Both the position numbers and the translations under genes were made by a program. 14,355 bases of DNA from Acidimicrobiales bacterium (lineage in GTDB: Bacteria > Actinomycetota > Acidimicrobiia > Acidimicrobiales > Ilumatobacteraceae): positions 1-14,355 of the forward strand of contig JAURNB010000119.1 in NCBI GenBank assembly GCA_030830415.1, in the 5' to 3' direction. The notes below the pieces were generated by a model. The model was not told the DNA's origin, did not search any database, and saw nothing but the letters and a program-made list of their open reading frames with translations. Within the stretch, counting starts at the first letter, position 1; each line of letters starts with the position of its first letter. Shown here one piece after another: positions 1-7,685 of this stretch.

Positions 1-1031
1 AGAGCCGACATGCGAAGAATTGGCGCATCCCCAATGAAGTACAACTTGCGCGCCATTTCGGCAGTTACTTGTTCACGTCGTTCGGTGTCGAGCACTTCCC
101 ATTTGTTCAAAATAACGATGAGCGGACAACCGGCAGCATCAATACGTTCCGCCAAGCGCTGATCTTGGCTTGTGACGCCTTCTGTGGAGTCGATTACAAG
201 AAGCGCAATGTCGGACTCGTCAACTGCACGCAAAGCTCGCACGAGTGAGTAATACTCTGCCGAGTCGTCAATTTTCGAGCGGCGCCGCATACCTGCTGTA
301 TCTACAAGAATGAGCTTTCCGTCTACGGTTTCGATCAAAGTGTCAATTGTGTCGCGGGTGGTACCCGACATGTCGTGAACCACACTGCGCTCTTCACCAA
401 CAATTTTGTTGAACAGTGTGCTCTTGCCAACATTTGGTCGTCCAACAATGGCAACACGCGGTACACCTTTAAGTGCAGGGTCTGATGGCTCCAAATGCGA
501 GTTGTCGACTTCTTCAACTTCGGGAGCTTCCTGTGTATCTAAACCAAGTTCTGAAATGATGACATCGAGCAGGTCTCCTGAACGACGCCCATGCAAGGCA
601 GAAACTGGCCACGGTTCACCAAGACCGAGTGAAAGGAAATTCCAGCGATCATTTTCGCGACGCTCGTTGTCTGATTTATTAGCAACCACGAGAACGGTTG
701 CTCCCGATTTACGCAACCACATACCGATGCGCTCATCGTCGTCGGTGGCACCAACCGAGGCATCGACAATAAAGAGAACAAGGTTTGCTTCTTTGACAGC
801 TTGCTCAACTTGGCGCGATACCTTTTCTTCGAGGTCGCTTCCTCCAGGCATCCAGCCCCCAGTATCGGTAACACTGAACTCGCGACCCAACCATGAGGCA
901 TCGTGGGTATTTCGGTCGCGCGTGATTCCTGGACGGTCTTCAACAATGGCAACTTGTCCGCCAACGAAGCGGTTGAACAGTGTGCTTTTACCGACGTTTG
1001 GGCGACCAACGATGACAACATGGGGTTTCAT
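1..1031 (-). CDS. der: Ribosome-assembly GTPase Der (EngA), C-terminus cut by window edge
   Basis: Der is an essential GTPase with two consecutive G domains and a C-terminal KH-like domain; it acts in late assembly of the 50S ribosomal subunit in the cytoplasm. About 343 codons are visible. Domain 1 carries the P-loop GRPNVGKS at residues 9-16, DTGG at 56-59 and NKSD at 118-121. Domain 2 carries a second GRPNVGKS at 197-204, DTAG at 244-247 and NKWE at 309-312. The acidic linker between them (around 175-190) is typical. The KH-like domain lies beyond the left edge, since Der proteins usually have about 440 or more residues. The ATG start overlaps the stop of the upstream DUF512 gene as ATGA (1028-1031), so translation is probably coupled. 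The G4 motif of domain 2 ends in Glu where Asp is usual. The identification is secure from the double G-domain architecture. Confidence 0.97.
   Translation of the reverse strand, partial: MKPHVVIVGRPNVGKSTLFNRFVGGQVAIVEDRPGITRDRNTHDASWLGREFSVTDTGGWMPGGSDLEEKVSRQVEQAVKEANLVLFIVDASVGATDDDERIGMWLRKSGATVLVVANKSDNERRENDRWNFLSLGLGEPWPVSALHGRRSGDLLDVIISELGLDTQEAPEVEEVDNSHLEPSDPALKGVPRVAIVGRPNVGKSTLFNKIVGEERSVVHDMSGTTRDTIDTLIETVDGKLILVDTAGMRRRSKIDDSAEYYSLVRALRAVDESDIALLVIDSTEGVTSQDQRLAERIDAAGCPLIVILNKWEVLDTERREQVTAEMARKLYFIGDAPILRMSA
408..1014 (-). repeat. Internal repeat: the two P-loop coding segments of der
   Basis: The segments at about 408-450 and 972-1014 are near-identical DNA encoding the P-loops of the two Der G domains. 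They share an exact 15-base match (408-422 and 972-986, reading GTTGAACAGTGTGCT on the plus strand). This reflects the ancient domain duplication in Der kept under coding constraint; it is not a mobile repeat. Confidence 0.75.
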
Positions 1032-2482
1032 TGCATTACCTTTTCCAAAAAATTGCGTAGTGCATGACCGTCGGTTGGCAGAACCACAACCGACGACGGG
1101 AGGTCCTCGAGTGTCATTCCGTCAAGAAAGCGACCTTCCGACAAGCACACATCGGGTAAAAGAAACACGTCACATTCGACATGAAACAACATGACTGAAC
1201 GAATATCTTCGCCAACCATCAAACCCGAGACTGCAGTATTGCCCCCAAAATAGTTATTTACTACGGGTAAAACCGAAATTCGGTCTCCGTAATCGCTGAC
1301 AAGTGCTGAAATCACACTCGCCGCATACGCACCAGTCAAAATACCCACCTTGCCAGTAGTCGAGGTGACCGACGGCGCACGACGCGTGAGTTCCACCGGT
1401 TGGCTATGAACAACACGTAGCCCCGTGTCGCCTGCAGGGTTGTGAATAGTGGAATCACGAATTGATCTGTAGCCGCCTGGCGTTGCTCCGTCAACCGACG
1501 CGAAGAAACCACTCGTTTGCTGCGCGAGAGTTTCAGCATCGTTGATCTTTCGACCATGGAACTCTTCAACGAAACTCGAGACAATGCCCACACCGTCTTC
1601 GTACATCGGATAACCGCCATAAGAAGATGCGTCAGGGAACGGCATATTGCCAAGCAGATAGAACTCATCAGATGGCCAGAACATTTTCTTACCGAGCAGT
1701 TGCTCTGCAACGAGCTGATACTTTTCACAAAGAGCAACAACGTCGGCTGCTTCTTGTGACGTATGAACGCGAAGTTCAGCTTCTGGATTGAATTGACTAA
1801 GACCCAAAGGAACAATTGCCACCGCTTCAAGAAGTGGATACTGATCAAGAACATCAATGAGTGTGCGTTCGAGGTCTTCACCATTGTTATGGTCGGGACA
1901 CACCACAATTTGCCCACGAACATCAATTCCGTTTTCAAGCAGGACCTTGAGCCACCTCAGGCTCACCGCTCCGCGTTCATTGCGCAACATATCGGCGCGC
2001 TTCCACGGGTCGCTGACATGAATACTCACATGCAGCGGTGACAGTTTTTGATCTAATACCCGCTCAAGGTCTGCTTCTGTAAAACGCGTCAGCGTTGTGA
2101 AATTGCCGAAAAGAAAGCTCAGTCGATAGTCGTCGTCTTTGAGATACAAACTCTTACGAAGGTTTTTGGGCAACTGATAAATGAAACAAAAAGAGCAATG
2201 GTTGTCGCATGTTTGCACCCGGTCGAAAACAGCACTGGAAATTTCCACACCTAGCTGCTCGCCTGCCCGCTTTTCAATATCAAACTCAAAAGGCATTCCA
2301 TTTCGATCAATATCGAGAGAAACACTTGCCTCGTCAACCGCATGGTGCCATTCAATGATGTCGCGCACCACTTGACCATTGACGCTTGTCACCACGTCAC
2401 CCACGAGCACGCCAGCATGCTCAGCTGGAGAACCTTGGTGGACCGCCACAATTCGGGCGGTGAGTTCAGTGGAAACAGACAC
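1028..2482 (-). CDS. DUF512-family protein with PDZ domain and radical-SAM-type cysteine motif
   Basis: This 484-residue protein has a PDZ-like domain at about residues 5-60 (GSPAEHAGVLVGDVVTSVNG), followed by a Cx3Cx2C cluster at C92, C96 and C99, which resembles a radical SAM [4Fe-4S] site. The motif 'FIYQLPKNLRKSLYLKDDDY' directly after it is characteristic of the DUF512 / putative Fe-S oxidoreductase family, which is often encoded next to der. Its biochemical reaction is unknown, so no function is assigned beyond the family. The start is GTG at 2482; an ATG two bases upstream is in another frame. A TAGCCT hexamer ends six bases before GTG and no Shine-Dalgarno sequence is visible, so the mRNA is probably leaderless. 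Its TGA stop overlaps the der start codon as ATGA, placing both genes in one operon. It is divergent from ispH, with 44 bp between the two starts. Confidence 0.93.
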   Translation of the reverse strand: MSVSTELTARIVAVHQGSPAEHAGVLVGDVVTSVNGQVVRDIIEWHHAVDEASVSLDIDRNGMPFEFDIEKRAGEQLGVEISSAVFDRVQTCDNHCSFCFIYQLPKNLRKSLYLKDDDYRLSFLFGNFTTLTRFTEADLERVLDQKLSPLHVSIHVSDPWKRADMLRNERGAVSLRWLKVLLENGIDVRGQIVVCPDHNNGEDLERTLIDVLDQYPLLEAVAIVPLGLSQFNPEAELRVHTSQEAADVVALCEKYQLVAEQLLGKKMFWPSDEFYLLGNMPFPDASSYGGYPMYEDGVGIVSSFVEEFHGRKINDAETLAQQTSGFFASVDGATPGGYRSIRDSTIHNPAGDTGLRVVHSQPVELTRRAPSVTSTTGKVGILTGAYAASVISALVSDYGDRISVLPVVNNYFGGNTAVSGLMVGEDIRSVMLFHVECDVFLLPDVCLSEGRFLDGMTLEDLPSSVVVLPTDGHALRNFLEKVMQ

Positions 2483-2488
2483 ATAGAG

Positions 2489-2494
2489 AGGCTA
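2489..2494 (-). promoter_or_regulatory. Putative -10 box of the DUF512-der operon (leaderless)
   Basis: On the minus strand TAGCCT fits TANNNT and lies exactly six bases (CTCTAT) before the GTG at 2482. Transcription would start at or next to the first base of the start codon. No convincing -35 box is seen. The same geometry recurs at four other genes in this window. Confidence 0.55.
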
Positions 2495-2511
2495 CTTGCG
2501 CCTTAGCGAAC

Positions 2512-2517
2512 TAATGT
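2512..2517 (+). promoter_or_regulatory. Putative -10 box of ispH
   Basis: TAATGT fits TANNNT and ends nine bases before the ispH ATG at 2527. There is no Shine-Dalgarno sequence in front of ispH, so a leaderless transcript or one with a leader of two to three bases is likely. It lies back-to-back with the DUF512 -10 box inside the 44-bp divergent gap. Confidence 0.4.
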
Positions 2518-2526
2518 GGAACGCAT

Positions 2527-3630
2527 ATGGCCCCCACTCCACAAGAAGCCCAAGTCGCTCCAGCGACTGCGCAGCACGTGGACCGCGTATTACTTGCCGC
2601 ACCCCGTGGTTTTTGCGCCGGAGTGGAAATGGCTATTAAGGCACTTTCGTGGATGGTGCGTACCTTTCCTGCTCCTGTGTACTGCTACCACGAAATTGTT
2701 CACAACCAGCTTGTGGTTGAACGCTTCACTGACCTCGGCGTCATTTTCGTTGATGATATTTCAGAGGTTCCAACAGGCATGCCCATTATGTTGTCTGCGC
2801 ATGGGTCGGCACCTGAAGTAGTGGAAGAAGCGCGTCGACGAGGAAGCTATGTTGTCGACTCTGTCTGCCCTCTTGTCACGAAGGTTCATCACGAAGTAAA
2901 GGTTCGCTCGGCCAAGGGGTACCACATTGTTTACGTGGGCCACGAAGGTCACGAAGAAGCCGTGGGGACCATGGCTGTAGCACCACAATCAATTTCTCGA
3001 GTGGAAACCGTTGCCGATGTGATGGCTCTTCAAGATTTCGATCAGCCTTTAGCGCTGCTCGCACAAACCACTCTTTCGCATCGCGATTGGGAAGGCGTTG
3101 CGCTTGCGGTGCGCAATCGTTTCACCGATGTGTGGTCTCCTGGGCGCAGCGACCTCTGCTTTGCAACGACAAACCGCCAAAGTGCTCTCATGCAAATGGC
3201 CGAGCGGTGCGACAGCATCATTGTGATTGGCTCGTCAAATTCGTCAAACACTCGTGCTCTTGAGCGACTCGCGATTGATTCAGGATGCAAACGAGTTCTG
3301 CGCGTCAACAGTGCGAGCGAACTTCCGCACGATTTATTTGGCCAAGTTGGTGTCACCGCAGGAGCTTCTGCCCCAGAAGAGCTCGTTGAAGAAGTGCTGC
3401 AGTTTCTCAAGCCGACGAATGGCATTGAAGAAGTGCGAGTGACAGAAGAAGACGAATACTTCCCACCTCCTCGTAACATTCGCGAATTGCAATCGAGCAC
3501 GTTGACCGCTTGCTACACCATGCTCGGCGTACCTGCGGCACAACGACGCAACATCGACGACCGCAAAACCGCTGCGAGCAATGTTCTCGATGCTCTCAGA
3601 CAACAAGAAAGCACCCCGACTCATGATTAG
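2527..3630 (+). CDS. ispH: 4-hydroxy-3-methylbut-2-enyl diphosphate reductase (IspH/LytB)
   Basis: IspH is the last enzyme of the MEP isoprenoid pathway; it reductively dehydroxylates HMBPP to IPP and DMAPP using a [4Fe-4S] cluster. The cluster cysteines are C30 (in APRGFCAGVEMAI), C114 (DSVCPLVTKVH) and C211 (LCFATTNRQ). Substrate-binding residues are present: H59 (EIVHNQ), H92 (SAHG), the catalytic Glu equivalent E144 (GHEEAVGTM), the TTLS motif at 181-184 and SSNSSN at 236-241. At 367 residues it is longer than the usual 310-330: there is an 18-residue N-terminal tail before the core and about 40 extra residues after PPPRNIREL. It is followed by a small membrane-protein gene that starts inside its last codons, suggesting co-expression. 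The CrtI-like gene 7 kb downstream could draw on isoprenoids, but nothing here links the two. The identification is secure. Confidence 0.97.
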   Translation: MAPTPQEAQVAPATAQHVDRVLLAAPRGFCAGVEMAIKALSWMVRTFPAPVYCYHEIVHNQLVVERFTDLGVIFVDDISEVPTGMPIMLSAHGSAPEVVEEARRRGSYVVDSVCPLVTKVHHEVKVRSAKGYHIVYVGHEGHEEAVGTMAVAPQSISRVETVADVMALQDFDQPLALLAQTTLSHRDWEGVALAVRNRFTDVWSPGRSDLCFATTNRQSALMQMAERCDSIIVIGSSNSSNTRALERLAIDSGCKRVLRVNSASELPHDLFGQVGVTAGASAPEELVEEVLQFLKPTNGIEEVRVTEEDEYFPPPRNIRELQSSTLTACYTMLGVPAAQRRNIDDRKTAASNVLDALRQQESTPTHD

Positions 3631-4033
3631 CCCCACTCTCGATTCCCTTCGGATTTTTCTTCACCTCTTAGCCGCAGCCGTTTGGGTAGGTGGGCAAATT
3701 GTGCTCGGGGGTCTTGTTCCAAAACTTCGAAAATCCCACCCCGAAGCCCTCACCACTACTGCACAAGCGTTTGCTCGCATTGCGTGGCCAGCATTTGCAG
3801 TTCTGGTCATCACCGGATTTTGGAATATCTTCGACACCGACATCACCGCACTCGACACGTCGTACCAAGTAACCCTCGGAATCAAGATCATTCTTGTAGC
3901 CATCGGCGCCATTGCCACTGTGGCTCATAGCGCATCGCCAGATAAACGCGTGAAAGCAATTGGTGGAGCCATTGGACTCCTCAGTTCGCTGGTGATCTTC
4001 TATTTAGGAATTTTGCTGTCGAGCGCGGTTTAG
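3623..4033 (+). CDS. Small four-helix membrane protein, CopD-like
   Basis: This 136-residue protein has four predicted membrane segments at about 8-31, 50-70, 83-102 and 110-133, with H14 in the first (LHLLAAAVWVGG) and H102 at the end of the third. That pattern, a His followed by AAAVWVGG, is typical of CopD-domain and related small integral membrane proteins, some of which bind copper or haem. No function can be assigned. The start chosen is ATG at 3623, which overlaps the last 8 bases of ispH and puts the first helix near the N-terminus. An ATG at 3581 would add 14 charged residues and a longer overlap, which is less likely. It probably depends on the ispH transcript. Its TAG stop shares bases with the TAA stop of the convergent acyl-CoA dehydrogenase gene. 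Confidence 0.8.
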   Translation: MISPTLDSLRIFLHLLAAAVWVGGQIVLGGLVPKLRKSHPEALTTTAQAFARIAWPAFAVLVITGFWNIFDTDITALDTSYQVTLGIKIILVAIGAIATVAHSASPDKRVKAIGGAIGLLSSLVIFYLGILLSSAV

Positions 4034-5229
4034 TTACGCGGAACTTTGCTCCAGGCAACATCGCGATCTACGCGAACATCGCCAGGCAAACCAAGAACTC
4101 GTTCACCGAGAATGTTCTTCATCACCTCGGTGGTGCCGCCCTCAATTGAGTTGGCACGGCTGCGCAAAAACGCCTTTTGCATGTATTCAAAGCCCATCGC
4201 CGTTTCGGGGCGAATCATTTCGTACGAGCCATACAGCATTCCGTCTGCACCCATCAACTGAATGCAAAATTCGTACACATCTTTGTTGAGGTTTGCGCTC
4301 TCCATTTTTCCAATGGACCCTTCTGGCCCTGGCACTCCCACCTTGCGCAATTGACCTGCACGAATGTTGGTGAGTCGCAGCACTTCTGCACGAGCCCACA
4401 ACTTCATGAGTTCATCACGAGTTGCAGTGTCTTTACGATCTGCTGGCAGGTCATTCCACAGCTTGACTGCTCCAGAAATGACGCCGGTTCCTCGTGGAGG
4501 AACGGCTCCACCAATGGAAACGCGTTCATTCATCAATGTGGTGAGACTTACTCTCCAGCCATCACCGGGGCCACCCAACATTTCAGAATGCGGGATACGC
4601 ACATCGGTGAAATACACCTCGTTGAATTCTGCTTCACCAGTCATTTGACGCAACGGGCGCACTTCAACACCTGGGGCTTGCATATCGACAACAAACGCAG
4701 TGAGTCCAGCGTGCTTCACAGCCTCTGCATCGGTACGAACAACAAGCAAACCAAATCGCGACAAGTGCGCAAGTGTGGTCCACACCTTTTGACCATTGGC
4801 AATCCACTCTTCGCCGTCTTGCACACCTTTGGCCGAGAGACCCGCGAAGTCGGAACCGGAACCTGGCTCGGAAAACAATTGACACCACACTTCTTCACCA
4901 GTGAAGAGTGGGCGGAGATACCTTTTCTTTTGTTCTTCGCTGCCCCACTCAACCACTGTTGGTCCGCACATGCCATAACCAATGGGGTTGCGATAGTAAG
5001 GGTTCGGAGCTCCTGCTTTTGCGGTGTACTCATTCACAATTTTTTGATAGCGGGGCGAAAGACCTAGACCACCATGGCCAACGGGGAACTGCACCCATGC
5101 CAGACCCAGATCGAATTGGGCACCCAAAAAGGTCAATGCGTCTGTTGAACTTGGTGGGTACTCACTGAGCAATTGCTCGACGAGCTGGGTGACGAGGAGT
5201 TCTTCTGAAACTGTTGCAGTAGTGGACAT
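4030..5229 (-). CDS. Acyl-CoA dehydrogenase (FadE-type flavoprotein)
   Basis: This FAD enzyme of 399 residues would introduce the alpha-beta double bond into an acyl-CoA, passing electrons to electron-transfer flavoprotein; it is cytoplasmic. The order of motifs fits the family: a helical N-terminal domain, then CQLFSEPGSGSDFAGL at 116-131 (flavin- and substrate-contacting strand), the middle beta domain through about 225, and a C-terminal helical domain with SIEGGTTEVMKNILGERVLG at 361-380. E363 in IEGG is at the position of the catalytic base of medium-chain enzymes (the Glu of YEGT). The chain length or ring specificity of the substrate cannot be told. It is divergent from the acyl-CoA synthetase gene with a 74-bp gap, suggesting joint function in fatty acid or sterol-like substrate activation and oxidation. 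The ATG at 5229 is preceded by six G residues and a TAACTT hexamer, fitting leaderless transcription. Confidence 0.93.
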   Translation of the reverse strand: MSTTATVSEELLVTQLVEQLLSEYPPSSTDALTFLGAQFDLGLAWVQFPVGHGGLGLSPRYQKIVNEYTAKAGAPNPYYRNPIGYGMCGPTVVEWGSEEQKKRYLRPLFTGEEVWCQLFSEPGSGSDFAGLSAKGVQDGEEWIANGQKVWTTLAHLSRFGLLVVRTDAEAVKHAGLTAFVVDMQAPGVEVRPLRQMTGEAEFNEVYFTDVRIPHSEMLGGPGDGWRVSLTTLMNERVSIGGAVPPRGTGVISGAVKLWNDLPADRKDTATRDELMKLWARAEVLRLTNIRAGQLRKVGVPGPEGSIGKMESANLNKDVYEFCIQLMGADGMLYGSYEMIRPETAMGFEYMQKAFLRSRANSIEGGTTEVMKNILGERVLGLPGDVRVDRDVAWSKVPRN

Positions 5230-5235
5230 CCCCCC

Positions 5236-5241
5236 AAGTTA
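5236..5241 (-). promoter_or_regulatory. Putative -10 box of the acyl-CoA dehydrogenase gene
   Basis: TAACTT on the minus strand, then six G bases, then the ATG at 5229. The spacing of six fits a leaderless start. The G run could be mistaken for a Shine-Dalgarno site but it abuts the start codon. No -35 element is recognisable. Confidence 0.55.
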
Positions 5242-5291
5242 CCGCACGGTTAGGGCCCCTGCTAAACGAAGCCCCCAGATCAAAGATCGGC

Positions 5292-5297
5292 TACTTT
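5292..5297 (+). promoter_or_regulatory. Putative -10 box of the acyl-CoA synthetase-GDPD operon
   Basis: TACTTT followed by GGGAAG (six bases) and the ATG at 5304. The geometry equals that of the divergent dehydrogenase promoter 50 bp away. No -35 box is evident. GGGAAG is purine-rich but too close to the ATG for a normal ribosome-binding site. Confidence 0.55.
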
Positions 5298-5303
5298 GGG
5301 AAG

Positions 5304-6857
5304 ATGTACCCAGGAGATTTTGCTCAGTCCACACCCAATAAACCTGCCTACATCATGGCCTCTACTGGGGAAATCGTTACCTACAAACAACTCGACGACG
5401 CAGCCAACCGGCTAGCGAATCTCCTGCGTGCCAGCGGCTTTGAGGTGGGCGACCACATCGCTATTTGCATGGAGAACCACCCACGTTTCTTCGAAGTGAT
5501 TTGGGGCTGCCACTACGCCGGGCTCATTTATACCGCCTGCTCAAGCAGGCTCACCAGCGATGAACTTTCGTACATCATCAATGATTGTGGCGCCAAGGGC
5601 TTCATCACTTCTAAGTACAAATCAGATCAGGCAGCCGAGATCATCAACGACATCCCACAGGCCGCATTGCGCCTCATGGTTGACGGAACAATTCCCGGGT
5701 TCGACTCATACGAACAAGCCGTTTCGCAACACAGCACAGAGCCCCTCACCGAGCGCATCAGTGGCATGGACATGCTTTATTCAAGCGGTACAACTGGACG
5801 CCCGAAAGGCGTCAAGGGAGTTCTCCCTCGCACAGAGCTCACCACACAAAATGGCGTTGCGAATCTTGCACAAATGTTGTTTTCTATGACCGAAGATGCG
5901 GTGTACCTCTCGCCTGCACCGCTATATCACGCAGCTCCACTGCGCTTTAACCTTGCAACGATGTTCACGGGGGCAACTTCGGTCATCATGGAACACTTCG
6001 ATGCTGAGGAATATTTGGGCTACGTCGAGAAGTACAACATCACGCACAGCCAACTTGTACCCACCATGTTCGTGAGAATGTTGAAGTTGCCTGTTGAGGT
6101 GCGAGAGCGCTACAACCTCTCGTCTCTAAAAGTAGCAATACATGCTGCAGCGCCCTGCCCAGTGCAAGTAAAGAAGCAAATGATTGAGTGGTGGGGTCCG
6201 GTCATTCACGAGTACTACGCAGGTACTGAAGGAAACGGCTTTGTTTACTGCAACTCAGAGATGTGGCTTGCCCACCCCGGCACCGTCGGCACATCAATTC
6301 AAGGCGTTGTGCACATTTGCGACGAAGAGGGAAATGAACAGCCGCAAGGTGAGTCGGGAACAATTTTCTTTGAAAGCCAAACACAGTTTGAATATCACAA
6401 CGACCCCGAGAAGACGAAGTCTTCGCGCGACCCACAAGGACGTGGCTGGTCGACACTCGGCGATGTTGGCTATTTAGACGAAGATAATTTCTTGTTCCTC
6501 ACCGACCGTAAAGCATTCATGATCATTTCCGGTGGAGTCAACATTTATCCTCAGGAATCAGAAAACGTGCTCATCAACCACCCCCGAGTGGTCGACGTTG
6601 CAGTCTTTGGTGTGCCCAACGATGAATTTGGCGAAGAAGTCAAAGCAGTTGTGCAACCCGATGTGATGCCGTCCACCGCGCAAGAGGCCGAAGCTCTTGC
6701 CAAAGAACTCATCGTCTTTTGCAAGAGTCAGTTAGCCGACTTGAAGTGCCCGCGCAGCGTTGACTTTCGCCCTGAGCTTCCTCGTCACCCCACTGGCAAG
6801 TTGTACAAAAAACTTTTGAAAGACGAATACTGGCAAGCCGCTGGCCGGTCGATCTAG
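5304..6857 (+). CDS. Fatty-acyl-CoA synthetase (FadD-like, AMP-binding ANL enzyme)
   Basis: The product (517 residues) activates a carboxylic acid to acyl-AMP and then to its CoA thioester. The ANL motifs are intact and in order: the phosphate-binding loop YSSGTTGRPKG at 159-169, the aromatic/Glu motif YYAGTEGNG at 304-312, GWSTLGDVGY at 381-390 with the ribose-binding Asp387, the hinge segment DRKAFMIISGGVNIYP at 401-416, and PRHPTGKLYKK at 493-503 with the catalytic lysine K499. The length is normal for FadD-like enzymes. The substrate may be a fatty acid or another acid; the sequence does not decide. It is divergent from an acyl-CoA dehydrogenase, which fits a beta-oxidation-type role. The TAG stop overlaps the GTG start of the next gene by one base (TAGTG), so the two are probably co-translated. 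Confidence 0.93.
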   Translation: MYPGDFAQSTPNKPAYIMASTGEIVTYKQLDDAANRLANLLRASGFEVGDHIAICMENHPRFFEVIWGCHYAGLIYTACSSRLTSDELSYIINDCGAKGFITSKYKSDQAAEIINDIPQAALRLMVDGTIPGFDSYEQAVSQHSTEPLTERISGMDMLYSSGTTGRPKGVKGVLPRTELTTQNGVANLAQMLFSMTEDAVYLSPAPLYHAAPLRFNLATMFTGATSVIMEHFDAEEYLGYVEKYNITHSQLVPTMFVRMLKLPVEVRERYNLSSLKVAIHAAAPCPVQVKKQMIEWWGPVIHEYYAGTEGNGFVYCNSEMWLAHPGTVGTSIQGVVHICDEEGNEQPQGESGTIFFESQTQFEYHNDPEKTKSSRDPQGRGWSTLGDVGYLDEDNFLFLTDRKAFMIISGGVNIYPQESENVLINHPRVVDVAVFGVPNDEFGEEVKAVVQPDVMPSTAQEAEALAKELIVFCKSQLADLKCPRSVDFRPELPRHPTGKLYKKLLKDEYWQAAGRSI

Positions 6858-7639
6858 TGACATCTCCACACCCGTTTTTCTCTTGGGGTGCATCTCATGC
6901 GTTTGCACACCGGGGTGGTGCTAGTGATGCCCCAGAAAATACTGTGTCGGCATTTCAGATGGCAATCGACTTGGGATACACATATTTAGAGACCGATGTG
7001 CACGCAACTAGTGACGGAGTGCTGTTGGCATTTCACGACGACAACTTGCAGCGCACCTGCAATCACCCTGGCAAAATCAGCGAGCTCACTTACCAACAGA
7101 TTCAAGAAGTAAAGGTTGAAGGCACAGAACACATACCAACCCTTCAAGAGCTTCTCACCATCTGGCCAGAAGCCCGTTGGAATATCGACTGCAAAAGTGA
7201 CTCAGCGCTTACTCCTTTGGTCAACATACTCAAGCAGAACAACGTGGCAGAGCGTGTGTGCCTCGGAGCCTTTAGCGACCGCCGACTCAGGCAATTGCGG
7301 GAACAATTGGGAACTCAATACGCCACTTCACTCGGACCCAAAGGCGTTGCCCGCCTGCTGCTGGCAGTTGCTGCAGGAAGGCCTCTACGGTTTCCCCCCG
7401 GAATCCATGCCGCACAGATACCAGCGAAGCAAGGCCCCATACCGCTGGGTTCAGAAAGATTTATCGATATTGCTCACCGCAGCGGTCTCTCTGTTCATTA
7501 CTGGACCATTGATGATCCACAACAGATGAATGAACTTCTCGATAATGGTGCAGATGGCATCATGACCGACAAACCAGCGGTTTTGAAAGATGTACTCATC
7601 GCACGCGATTCTTGGCGTAACAATAACTTTACGAAATAG
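6857..7639 (+). CDS. Glycerophosphodiester phosphodiesterase (GDPD family)
   Basis: GDPD enzymes hydrolyse glycerophosphodiesters, such as deacylated phospholipid headgroups, to glycerol 3-phosphate and an alcohol with a metal-dependent TIM-barrel. The 260-residue product shows the family signature: HRGGASDAPENT at 18-29 with catalytic H18, the metal ligands E45 and D47 (LETDVH), H60-D61 (FHDDNLQRT), and the late barrel motif VHYWTIDDPQQMNELLDNGADGIMTDKP. There is no signal peptide, so it should act in the cytoplasm. The start is GTG at 6857, sharing a base with the stop of the acyl-CoA synthetase gene; the next Met lies after the catalytic HR, which excludes it. The pairing with an acyl-CoA synthetase suggests salvage of both lipid parts, an inference from context. 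A 58-bp gap separates it from the next gene. Confidence 0.92.
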   Translation: MTSPHPFFSWGASHAFAHRGGASDAPENTVSAFQMAIDLGYTYLETDVHATSDGVLLAFHDDNLQRTCNHPGKISELTYQQIQEVKVEGTEHIPTLQELLTIWPEARWNIDCKSDSALTPLVNILKQNNVAERVCLGAFSDRRLRQLREQLGTQYATSLGPKGVARLLLAVAAGRPLRFPPGIHAAQIPAKQGPIPLGSERFIDIAHRSGLSVHYWTIDDPQQMNELLDNGADGIMTDKPAVLKDVLIARDSWRNNNFTK

Positions 7640-7683
7640 AAACGCTAATTTCCCATCTGCGTACGTGAGCCTGAAAAGCGTTT
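7640..7683. repeat. Inverted repeat AAACGCT...AGCGTTT between GDPD and LLM genes
   Basis: AAACGCT (7640-7646) is matched by AGCGTTT (7677-7683) with a 30-base interval. There is no T-run after it, so it is not a standard terminator. The right arm ends two bases before the proposed -10 box of the downstream gene, so these could be operator half-sites. Chance occurrence is also possible. Confidence 0.3.
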
Positions 7684-7685
7684 AG

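Noticed and set aside
406..1194. Plus-strand open frame of 262 codons opposite der
   Set aside because: It is antisense to the conserved Der G domains, rich in Ser/Thr/Arg without any recognisable motif, and has no promoter or ribosome-binding signal.
4177..5067. Plus-strand open frame of 296 codons opposite the acyl-CoA dehydrogenase gene
   Set aside because: It lies wholly antisense to a well-supported gene, and its composition (many His, Cys, Phe, Thr) is what a reversed coding frame gives.
7640..7683. Intrinsic terminator after the GDPD gene
   Set aside because: The arms are only seven bases with a 30-base loop and there is no T-run; kept only as an inverted repeat.
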